Assembly: GCA_028876585.1 (NCBI GenBank)
Contig: JAGWRL010000153.1
Coordinates: 1-6,401, forward strand
Source of the DNA: Pseudomonadota bacterium
Lineage (GTDB): Bacteria; Pseudomonadota; Alphaproteobacteria; Rhizobiales; Beijerinckiaceae
Length of the DNA stretch: 6,401 nt
Direction: 5' to 3'
Of the stretch, positions 1-6,401 are shown in pieces; the stretch's first letter is position 1; every line of letters starts with the position of its first letter. The position numbers and the translations under genes are program-made. The notes beneath the pieces are model-generated. The model did no database searches. It saw only the letters and a program-made list of their open reading frames with translations, and was not told the origin of the DNA.

Positions 1-8
1 CGGGCGGC

Positions 9-37
9 CCCGCCGCGCCCGTTCGGCGCCGGGCGGG
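9..37. other. GC-rich hairpin upstream of the liv operon
   Basis: Bases 9-14 pair with 32-37 (CCCGCC/GGCGGG) and bases 15-19 pair with 25-29 (GCGCC/GGCGC). This gives an 11-bp stem with a two-base bulge (C30 G31) and a five-base loop at 20-24. No T-run follows it, so it is not a canonical intrinsic terminator. It could be the terminator of an upstream gene, part of a leader, or a chance product of very high GC content. The 7-mer CGGGCGG also occurs as a direct repeat at 1-7 and 30-36. Confidence 0.4.
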
Positions 38-136
38 TCGAAGCGGCCCGAGCGGCGCGGCGCGGATTGCGGCGAACGATCTTTCGCCCCTTTACATCTG
101 CGGCTCACAATGGTTTTACCTCGACCCAGATAAAGC

Positions 137-144
137 GGAGGGGG
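137..144 (+). promoter_or_regulatory. Ribosome binding site of livG
   Basis: GGAGG followed by further G residues lies seven bases before the GTG at 149. An in-frame TAA at 131-133 means no earlier start is possible, so this site and the GTG fix the livG N-terminus. Confidence 0.75.
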
Positions 145-148
145 CGGC

Positions 149-902
149 GTGCAGGGCAACGGGGACGACATCCTCGTCACAGAGGGGCTTGGCAAGTCCT
201 TCGGCGATTTCAAAGCGGTGTCCGACGTCGCCCTGCGCGTGAAGCGCGGCTCGATCCATGCGCTGATCGGACCCAACGGCGCCGGCAAGACCACCTGTTT
301 CAACATGCTGACGAAGTTCATCGCGCCGAGCGCGGGGCGCATCGTCTACAACGGCCGCGACATCACCGCGATGGCCCCGGCCGACGTCGCCCGTCTCGGC
401 CTGGTGCGCTCGTTCCAGATTTCGGCGGTGTTTCCGCATCTGACCGCGCTGGAGAATGTGCGCGTGGCGTTGCAGCGCAAGCGCGGCGACAATTTCGACT
501 TCTGGCGCTCCAAGCGCGTGCTGCATCGCTTCGACGCCCGCGCCCGCGAATTGCTGGAGGAGGTCGGCCTGACGCCGTTCGCCGACGCGCAGGCGAGCGA
601 GATTTCCTATGGCCGCAAGCGCGCTCTGGAGATCGCGACCACGCTGGCGCTCGATCCCGAGATGATGCTGCTCGACGAGCCGATGGCCGGCATGGGTCAT
701 GAGGACATCGACCGCATCGTCGCGCTGATCCGCCGCGTCTCCGCCAACCGCACGGTGCTGATGGTGGAGCACAATCTGCAAGTGGTGCAGAACCTGTCCG
801 ACCGCATCACCGTGCTGACGCGCGGGCGCGTGCTGGCGGAGGGCGATTATGCGACCGTGTCGGAGAATCCGGAAGTGAAGACCGCCTATCTCGGCGACGT
901 CA

Positions 903-910
<8 letters not shown>
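149..910 (+). CDS. livG: HAAT-family ABC transporter ATP-binding protein (LivG type)
   Basis: This is one of the two cytoplasmic ATPases of a branched-chain amino acid-type importer; ATP hydrolysis drives substrate uptake through LivH/LivM. The 253-residue length is normal for LivG. Visible motifs are Walker A GPNGAGKTT (41-49), Q-loop Gln90 in RSFQ, the signature region ISYGRKRALEIA (152-163), Walker B MMLLDEP (172-178) and switch His208 in VEHN. The signature has SYG in place of LSGG, which is usual for LivG proteins, and the long insert around 105-130 also fits this subfamily. The start is GTG, fixed by an upstream in-frame stop and a good ribosome binding site. The gene overlaps livF by 8 bp (ATGTCTGA), suggesting translational coupling. 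The substrate is unknown: related ATPases serve branched-chain amino acids, urea, amides or aromatic acids. Confidence 0.95.
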
Positions 911-1610
<700 letters not shown>

Positions 1611-1622
1611 GCGGGCCCGCTG

Positions 1623-2510
1623 ATGCTCGCCGCCCTCTCCATCTCGCCGATGCAGCTCTATGGGCAATTGCTGATCGGCCTCATCAACGGCTCGTTCTAC
1701 GCGCTGTTGAGCATGGGCCTGGCCGTGATCTTCGGCATGCTCAACGTCGTCAATTTCGCGCATGGCGCGTTCTATATGGTCGGCGCCTTCGTCGCCTATT
1801 TCCTGCTGCAATACGGCGGCGTCAACTATTGGGCGGCGCTGGTCCTGGCGCCGCTGATCGTCGGCCTGCTCGGCGCGCTGGTCGAGCGCACGATCATCCG
1901 CCGCCTCGCCGGGCTCGACCATCTCTACGGCCTGCTGCTGACCTTCGGCCTCGCGCTGGTCATCCAGGGCCTGTTCCAGAACGAGTTCGGCTCGTCGGGC
2001 AAGCCCTATCCGACCCCGCCGGAGCTTTCCGGCGTCTATAACCTCGGCTTCATGTTCCTGCCGAAATACCGCGCCTGGGTGATCGTCTGCTCGTTCGTCG
2101 CCTGCATGGCGACGTGGTTCTTGATCGAGCGCACGCGGCTGGGCGCCTATCTGCGCGCCGCCACCGAGAATCCGACGCTGGTGCGCGCGTTCGGCGTCAA
2201 CGTGCCGCGGATGATCACCGCGACCTATGGCTTCGGCGTCGCGCTGGCGGCGTTGGCCGGCGTGCTGGCGGCGCCGATCTATCAGGTGCGGCCGGGCATG
2301 GGCGCCGACATCATCGCGGTCGTGTTCGCGGTGGTGGTGATCGGCGGCATGGGGTCGATCCTCGGCTCGATCCTGACCGGCTTCACCCTCGGCGTGATCG
2401 AGGGCCTGACCAAAGTGTTCTACCCCGAAATCTCCAATACGGTGGTGTTCGTCATCATGGCGATCGTGCTCATCATCCGGCCCTCGGGCCTGTTCGGGCG
2501 CGCGGTATGA
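1623..2510 (+). CDS. livH: HAAT-family ABC transporter permease (LivH type)
   Basis: This integral inner-membrane permease forms half of the transport channel. At 295 residues it is close to the usual LivH length of about 290-310. About eight hydrophobic segments are visible, roughly at 14-38, 42-63, 69-87, 101-119, 149-168, 197-216, 224-246 and 270-289. The family hallmark near the N-terminus reads FGMLNVVNFAHGAFYMVGAF (37-56). The cytoplasmic loop RTRLGAYLRAATENPTLVRA (170-189) is where the ATPases are expected to dock. It begins 12 bases after livF. The first ATG at 1623 is used; Met10 (1650) aligns better with the usual LivH start (MQL...), and neither has a clear ribosome binding site, so the first nine residues are uncertain. 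Its stop overlaps the start of livM. Confidence 0.94.
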   Translation: MLAALSISPMQLYGQLLIGLINGSFYALLSMGLAVIFGMLNVVNFAHGAFYMVGAFVAYFLLQYGGVNYWAALVLAPLIVGLLGALVERTIIRRLAGLDHLYGLLLTFGLALVIQGLFQNEFGSSGKPYPTPPELSGVYNLGFMFLPKYRAWVIVCSFVACMATWFLIERTRLGAYLRAATENPTLVRAFGVNVPRMITATYGFGVALAALAGVLAAPIYQVRPGMGADIIAVVFAVVVIGGMGSILGSILTGFTLGVIEGLTKVFYPEISNTVVFVIMAIVLIIRPSGLFGRAV

Positions 2511-3472
2511 GCGCGCTCGCCAGCGCCGCCCCGGCGCGCGCCTCGCACGACGGCCGCGATTTCGCGCTCGCCGGCGTGCTGATGATCGCGGCGATCATCG
2601 CGGCGCCGTTCTTCATCTACCCCTTCTTCGTCATGCAGATGCTGTGCATCGCGTTGTTCGCCTGCGCGTTCAACCTGCTGATCGGCTATGTCGGGCTGCT
2701 GTCGTTCGGCCATGCGATGTTCTTCGGCATGGCGGCCTATGTGTCGGCGCACGCCGCGAAAGCCTGGGCGCTCGATCCGGCGCTGGCGATCCTGAGCGGC
2801 GTCGGCGTCGCGGCGGCGATGGGCCTGGTGTCGGGCGTGCTGGCGATCCGCAGCAAGGGCATCTATTTCGCGATGATCACGGTCGCGCTGTCGCAGATGG
2901 TGTTTTTCTACTGCGTCGAGGCTCCGTTCACGCATGGCGAGGACGGCATCCAGTCGGTGCCGCAGGGCCGCGCGTTCGGGTTCATCAACCTCGCCGACAA
3001 CAACACGCTCTACGCCTTTGTCGCCGCCGTGTTCCTGATCGGCTTCTTCATCGTCTATCGCACGGTGAATTCGCCGTTCGGCGAAATCCTCAAGGCGATC
3101 CGCGAGAACGAACCGCGCGCGACCTCGCTCGGCTATCGCGTCATGCGCTACAAGCTGATGGCCTTTGTGCTGTCGGCGGCGCTCGCCGGTCTGGCCGGGG
3201 CGACCAAGGCGCTCGTGGTGCAAAACGCCTCGCTCAGCGACGTCGGCTTCCAGATGTCGGGCGAAGTGGTGCTGATGACCCTGCTCGGCGGCATGGGCAC
3301 GCTCTACGGCCCGGTGGTCGGCGCCGTGGTGGTGGTGGCGATGCAGAACTACCTCGCCGCCTACGGCCAATGGGTGACGGTGATCCAGGGCGCGGTGTTC
3401 GTCGCCTGCGTGCTGCTGTTCCGGCGCGGCATCGTCGGCGAGATCGCGAAATGGGCGGGGTGGGCGCTGTAG
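2507..3472 (+). CDS. livM: HAAT-family ABC transporter permease (LivM type)
   Basis: This is the second inner-membrane permease, partner of LivH. The ATG at 2507 overlaps the livH TGA as ATGA, giving 321 residues, the common short LivM form (E. coli LivM is longer at its N-terminus). The reading frame is open well upstream inside livH, but those upstream codons are out of frame with livH and are not coding. The family hallmark is GYVGLLSFGHAMFFGMAAY (60-78). The cytoplasmic coupling loop is around 189-217 and includes AIRENEPRATSLGYR (197-211). It is followed by MTLLGGMGTLYGPVVGA near the C-terminal third. Many hydrophobic segments are visible throughout. The residues before about 19 are polar and probably cytoplasmic. 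It closes the operon; a 191-bp gap follows with no substrate-binding protein gene. Confidence 0.94.
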   Translation: MSALASAAPARASHDGRDFALAGVLMIAAIIAAPFFIYPFFVMQMLCIALFACAFNLLIGYVGLLSFGHAMFFGMAAYVSAHAAKAWALDPALAILSGVGVAAAMGLVSGVLAIRSKGIYFAMITVALSQMVFFYCVEAPFTHGEDGIQSVPQGRAFGFINLADNNTLYAFVAAVFLIGFFIVYRTVNSPFGEILKAIRENEPRATSLGYRVMRYKLMAFVLSAALAGLAGATKALVVQNASLSDVGFQMSGEVVLMTLLGGMGTLYGPVVGAVVVVAMQNYLAAYGQWVTVIQGAVFVACVLLFRRGIVGEIAKWAGWAL

Positions 3473-3663
3473 GGGGCGTTCGGACGGTTGCAATCGCCGC
3501 GCTCGCCCGACAGGCGGGATGTGCTATCACGGCGCCGCCAGATCGGCTATGATCCCGGCTCGGGCGTCTGTTGCCACAGGCGCGTTTCGCCGCCCGCCCG
3601 CCATAATGCGCATCCCGTAAAGTCACGCCAAATTTCGCCGTTTGCCGATAAGGGGGGAGCCGC
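3473..3663. other. Intergenic region between livM and the peptidoglycan-binding-like gene
   Basis: No gene is supported in these 191 bases. Only small hairpins are seen, such as CGCC/GGCG around 3507-3519 and CCCG-GCT-CGGG at 3555-3565, neither followed by a T-run, so no canonical terminator is evident. CATAAT at 3602-3607 matches five of six bases of a -10 box, but there is no good -35 box at the right distance. The spacing suggests the next gene has its own promoter, which remains unproven. Confidence 0.4.
3652..3659 (+). promoter_or_regulatory. Ribosome binding site deciding the GTG start at 3664
   Basis: A G-rich stretch ending in GGAG lies four bases before GTG 3664. The same frame has a TAA at 3649-3651, and none of the four codons between that stop and the GTG (GGG GGA GCC CGC) is a start, so the protein cannot begin earlier. 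Confidence 0.65.
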
Positions 3664-4716
3664 GTGTCGGAGCTTTCTGTCCCAATCCTGATGCGCGGGT
3701 CCGCAGGGGAATACGTCCGCGTCGTCCAGAGGATCCTCAACCTCTACAGCCTTGCCGGCGTCAAGCCGCTCGATCCGGACGCCAAATTCGGCTCCCACAC
3801 CGAAGCCGCGGTCAAGGCGTTCCAGCACAAACACCACATTGACCCGGACGGAATCGTCGGGCCGATCACCCGCTCCAAGCTGTTCCCGTTCGGCACCTAC
3901 CAGAGCCTGATCTACGTCACCCGTCCGTCAGGCGATCGGCGCGGCGGGGCGCAATTGGGTTTCGCCCTTGATGAGACAACGGCCGATCCCGCGCCGGGCA
4001 ATCCGCCCGGACAGTTGCCCCCGGTGTCTCTGTTTCCGCCCCACGCGACGTTTCTGCTGTCCCCGCTGGCGGCCGGCGGTTCCGTCAGCAACGATCACAT
4101 TCCCGGATTCCCGGACGAGCTTCCCTTTCCCGACCTGCCGAGTTCGCTGCCCGGGTTTCCCACGCCCCCGCCGCTGTTCCCGCCGCTCACGCTGCCGCCC
4201 CTGCCCCCGATCTTTCCCAACAAGATTCAGTTGGCGCCGGGAAATCAGGTGGCGGTTCCCAAGCTGACGCTGCTCGGGCCGAATCCGAAAACGAACCCGT
4301 TCGTCGATACGTTCGTGACGACGGTGCGCGGCGTCTGGCCGGTTGCGCACAATCGCTTTCTCCACGAGATCCAGGGCGGCGGCACGCTCAGCCTGCCGGT
4401 CAGCCAGCCGATCAGCGATCGGAAAAACACGACTTATCAGTTCTTTGTGCAGGGACTCAGCCCCGATTTGCTGATCAATCGCAACATGTGGCTGGAGTTG
4501 CATATTATCGGCAAAGCGGCCGTGACCATCCCCAAGGACGGCTCCTCGACCACCGGCGCCGTCAGCGCGCAGATCAAGGCCAGCGTCAAATTGGACGACC
4601 ATGTCAGCGCCAGCGTCGTCACCGGTCCGCAACTGGCCGGGGCGTTCGCCGGCGGCAAGTTTTCGCTCAGCGTCACGCCGGTGGTGATCAATGCGGGGGT
4701 GACCGTTTCGTTTTGA
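3664..4716 (+). CDS. Peptidoglycan-binding-like domain protein with proline-rich linker and strand-rich C-terminus
   Basis: I recognise the N-terminal domain but not the whole 350-residue protein. Residues 10-74 match the peptidoglycan-binding domain 1 pattern: RGSAGEYVRVVQRIL, then a D-x-FG-x-x-T segment (39-46), AVKAFQ (49-54) and DPDGIVGPIT (60-69). Residues 109-199 are proline-rich (28 of 91 by my count), densest at 147-185, where prolines alternate with Phe and Leu and PGFP occurs twice. Residues 207-350 look beta-rich, with alternating hydrophobic and polar positions, and the protein ends in GVTVSF. No catalytic domain is visible. There is no signal peptide or membrane helix, and the in-frame stop at 3649 rules out a longer start, so export, if any, is non-classical. 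GC at third positions is about 82% by hand count, against about 91% in pheT. A role at the cell envelope is inferred from the first domain only. It could equally be a cytoplasmic or secreted protein reusing this fold. Confidence 0.85.
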   Translation: MSELSVPILMRGSAGEYVRVVQRILNLYSLAGVKPLDPDAKFGSHTEAAVKAFQHKHHIDPDGIVGPITRSKLFPFGTYQSLIYVTRPSGDRRGGAQLGFALDETTADPAPGNPPGQLPPVSLFPPHATFLLSPLAAGGSVSNDHIPGFPDELPFPDLPSSLPGFPTPPPLFPPLTLPPLPPIFPNKIQLAPGNQVAVPKLTLLGPNPKTNPFVDTFVTTVRGVWPVAHNRFLHEIQGGGTLSLPVSQPISDRKNTTYQFFVQGLSPDLLINRNMWLELHIIGKAAVTIPKDGSSTTGAVSAQIKASVKLDDHVSASVVTGPQLAGAFAGGKFSLSVTPVVINAGVTVSF

Positions 4717-4803
4717 TCCGGCCGCGCCGCGCCACCTCGTCCTTGCGCCCTTCGCATTTTCCGCTATTCGCTGCGGCGCAAGATTGCAAAAGGGCGCGCG
4801 CGC
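4717..4803. other. Intergenic region before pheT
   Basis: This 87-bp gap holds a perfect 8-bp inverted repeat (annotated separately). Next come AAGGG at 4790-4794, the probable ribosome binding site of pheT nine bases before its GTG, and an alternating G/C run from 4794 into the start codon. No promoter with both boxes is convincing. Confidence 0.4.
4742..4782. repeat. Inverted repeat / possible hairpin upstream of pheT
   Basis: CTTGCGCC at 4742-4749 is the exact reverse complement of GGCGCAAG at 4775-4782, with a 25-base loop. No T-run follows, so it is not a typical intrinsic terminator. It ends 21 bases before the pheT start and could be a weak terminator, a leader structure or an operator; chance is also possible at this GC content. 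No phenylalanine-rich leader peptide was seen. Confidence 0.4.
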
Positions 4804-6401
4804 GTGAAACTGACCCTGTCCTGGCTCAAAGACCATCTCGACACTGCGGCTTCCTTGACGGAGATCGTCGAGACCCTGACCCGCATCGGCCTCGAGGTCG
4901 AGGGCGTCGAGGACGCCAGCGCCAAGTTCAAGGGTTTCGTGGTCGCCCGCGTGATCGAGGCGAAGCCGCACCCCAACGCCGACCGGCTGCGGGTCTGCAT
5001 GGTCGACGCCGGCGCTGAGCCAGTGCAGGTCGTCTGCGGCGCGCCCAATGCGCGCACCGGCATGAAGAGCGTGTTCTCGCCGGTCGGGACCTATATTCCC
5101 GGCAAGAAGATCACGCTGGTCAAGGGCGTCATCCGAGGCGTCGAATCGAACGGCATGTTGTGTTCGGCCGCCGAACTGGAGCTGTCGGAGGATCACGACG
5201 GCATTATCGATCTGCCCGAGGACGCAGCGGTCGGCACGCCCTATGCGACCTACGCCGGCCTCGACGACGCGGTGATTGACATCAACCTGACGCCGAACCG
5301 CCCCGACGCCACCGCCATCTCCGGCATCGCCCGCGATCTCGCCGCCGCCGGCCTCGGCGTGCTCAAGACCCGCGCCGTCGAGCCGGTTCAAGGCGGCTTC
5401 GACTGCCCCGTCAAGGTCAGGCTCGACCTCGACGCTCCCCTCTGCCCCGCCTTCGCGTTGCGGCTGGTGCGCGGCGTCAGGAACGGGCCGTCGCCGGAAT
5501 GGATGCAGCGCCGCCTGCGCGCCATCGGCCTCAGGCCCATCAACGCGCTGGTCGACATCACCAATTACCTCACCTTCGATCGCGGCCGGCCGCTGCATGT
5601 GTTCGACGCCGCCAAGGTGAAGGGCGATCTCGTCGTGCGCCGCGCGCGGGCGGGCGAGAGCGTCGCCGCGCTCGACGGGCGCACCTACGCGCTGAGCGAG
5701 GCCAATGTCGTGATCGCCGACGATCACGGCGTCGAATCGATCGCCGGCGTGATGGGCGGCGAGGCGTCGGGCTGCGACGAGGCGACGACCGACGTGTTGA
5801 TCGAGAGCGCGTTGTGGGACGCGGCCAATATCGCCCGCACCGGCCGCGATCTGGGGATCGTCACCGACGCGCGTTATCGCTTCGAGCGCGGCGTCGATCC
5901 CGATTTCTGCGTCCCCGGCGCGGAACTGGCGACCCGGTTGGTGATGCATCTGTGCGGCGGCGAGCCGTCGCGGCTGATCGTCGCCGGCGACCCGACGCAT
6001 CCGCGCAAGGCGGTCGATTTCCCCTACAGCGAGGTCAAGCGGCTGACCGGCCTCGACGTGCCGCAGCCCGAGGGCGAGGCGATCCTCGCCCGCCTCGGGT
6101 TCGAGGTGCGGGGCGCCCAGGTGCTCGCGCCCAACTGGCGCCCCGACATCGACGGCAAGGCCGACATCGTCGAGCAGATCGTGCGCATCGCCGGGCTCGA
6201 CCGGGTCGCCTCGACGCCGCTGCCGCGCATGGCGCCCGGCGTGCCGGCGCCGGTGCTGACGCTGCTGCAAAAGCGCACCCGCACCGCCAAGCGCGCGCTC
6301 GCCGCGCTCGGCCTCGACGAGGCGGTGACGTGGTCGTTCATTCCCAAGGCGCACGCCGAATTGTTCGGCGGCGGCGCGGCGGAACTGGCGCTCGCCAACC
6401 C
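4804..6401 (+). CDS. pheT: Phenylalanyl-tRNA synthetase beta subunit (partial, 3' end outside window)
   Basis: PheT pairs with PheS in an alpha2-beta2 enzyme that charges tRNA-Phe in the cytoplasm; the beta subunit binds tRNA and edits mischarged Tyr. The first 532 codons are present of a usual length near 800. The N-terminus [14 protein letters not shown] matches the family start and supports the GTG. An EMAP-II-like tRNA-binding domain spans about 42-150, including [10 protein letters not shown] and NGMLCSAAE. The B3/B4 editing domain spans about 205-390, with [12 protein letters not shown] (244-255), RPLHVFD (262-268), GVMGGEASG and [13 protein letters not shown] (354-366). The B5 domain spans about 400-475. 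It contains [17 protein letters not shown] (446-462), whose acidic residues Asp448, Asp454 and Glu457 probably correspond to Mg-binding positions; the next residue is Gln458, where Glu is common. The frame is open throughout with no stop. The catalytic-like core continues past the edge, and the C-terminal anticodon-binding domain is not in view. pheS does not precede it. Confidence 0.97.
   Translation, partial: MKLTLSWLKDHLDTAASLTEIVETLTRIGLEVEGVEDASAKFKGFVVARVIEAKPHPNADRLRVCMVDAGAEPVQVVCGAPNARTGMKSVFSPVGTYIPGKKITLVKGVIRGVESNGMLCSAAELELSEDHDGIIDLPEDAAVGTPYATYAGLDDAVIDINLTPNRPDATAISGIARDLAAAGLGVLKTRAVEPVQGGFDCPVKVRLDLDAPLCPAFALRLVRGVRNGPSPEWMQRRLRAIGLRPINALVDITNYLTFDRGRPLHVFDAAKVKGDLVVRRARAGESVAALDGRTYALSEANVVIADDHGVESIAGVMGGEASGCDEATTDVLIESALWDAANIARTGRDLGIVTDARYRFERGVDPDFCVPGAELATRLVMHLCGGEPSRLIVAGDPTHPRKAVDFPYSEVKRLTGLDVPQPEGEAILARLGFEVRGAQVLAPNWRPDIDGKADIVEQIVRIAGLDRVASTPLPRMAPGVPAPVLTLLQKRTRTAKRALAALGLDEAVTWSFIPKAHAELFGGGAAELALAN

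Larger units (their letters stand above)
1..148. other. Leader / intergenic region upstream of livG
   Basis: No gene can be supported here. The first 65 bases are almost pure G+C, and the composition becomes more balanced from about 75 to 135. All forward frames are open from the left edge for some distance: one ends at TAA 131-133 and another at TGA 240-242. The translations are mostly Arg/Ala/Pro/Gly-rich and look non-coding, although the tail of an upstream gene cannot be excluded. TTTACA at 91-96 resembles a -35 box and CACAAT at 106-111 weakly resembles a -10 box, but the two are not correctly spaced relative to each other, so I do not call a promoter. Confidence 0.5.

Noticed and set aside
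1..108. Minus-strand open frame from GTG at 108 to the left edge (divergent gene)
   Set aside because: The 36 codons are Arg/Pro/Ser-rich with no recognisable start context beyond a purine-rich stretch, and there is too little to judge.
2114..2506. Upstream extension of the livM frame
   Set aside because: These codons lie inside livH in another frame and encode Arg-rich, non-membrane sequence. The ATGA overlap at 2507 is the sensible livM start.
2420..3493. 357-codon minus-strand open frame opposite livM
   Set aside because: Its Arg/His/Asp/Glu-rich composition and exact overlap with a recognised permease mark it as a shadow.
3488..3691. Small + strand open frame in the livM downstream gap
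   Set aside because: It is 67 codons of low-information sequence, overlaps the start of the next gene in another frame and has no ribosome binding site.
4794..4806. Alternating G/C run at the pheT start as a Z-DNA or regulatory element
   Set aside because: It is short and expected by chance at this base composition.
3928..6354. 808-codon open frame on the minus strand
   Set aside because: It runs across the 3664 gene, the intergenic gap and pheT, and is Arg/His/Asp/Gly-rich with no domain. High third-position GC on the + strand removes stop codons from this frame.

Overview
The window is high-GC DNA with about 90% G or C at third codon positions in the housekeeping part. Gene content and protein style point to an alphaproteobacterium, most likely of the Hyphomicrobiales (Rhizobiales). 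This is inferred from codon use and protein sequence, not from a marker search. All supported genes lie on the + strand.

Positions 1-148 are a leader region with no gene I can support. It holds a strong GC-rich hairpin (9-37) and the ribosome binding site of the first gene. Positions 149-3472 are a tight four-gene ABC importer operon of the branched-chain amino acid / hydrophobic amino acid transporter (HAAT) family, in the order livG-livF-livH-livM. Junctions are an 8-bp overlap, a 12-bp gap and a 4-bp ATGA overlap. The two ATPases (LivG, LivF) would power the two membrane permeases (LivH, LivM). No periplasmic substrate-binding protein is present, so the substrate cannot be read from this window. 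Family members carry branched-chain amino acids, urea, amides or aromatic acids.

After a 191-bp gap comes an unrecognised 350-residue protein (3664-4716). It has an N-terminal peptidoglycan-binding-like domain, a proline-rich linker and a strand-rich C-terminal region ending in phenylalanine. It has no signal peptide, and an in-frame stop just upstream rules out a longer N-terminus. This is the least ordinary gene here.

An 87-bp gap containing an 8-bp inverted repeat leads into pheT, the beta subunit of phenylalanyl-tRNA synthetase (4804 to the right edge, truncated). Its usual partner pheS is not next to it.

No tRNA, rRNA, CRISPR array, insertion sequence or attachment site was seen. I found no convincing new multi-gene system; the peptidoglycan-binding-like protein is the best candidate for novelty.
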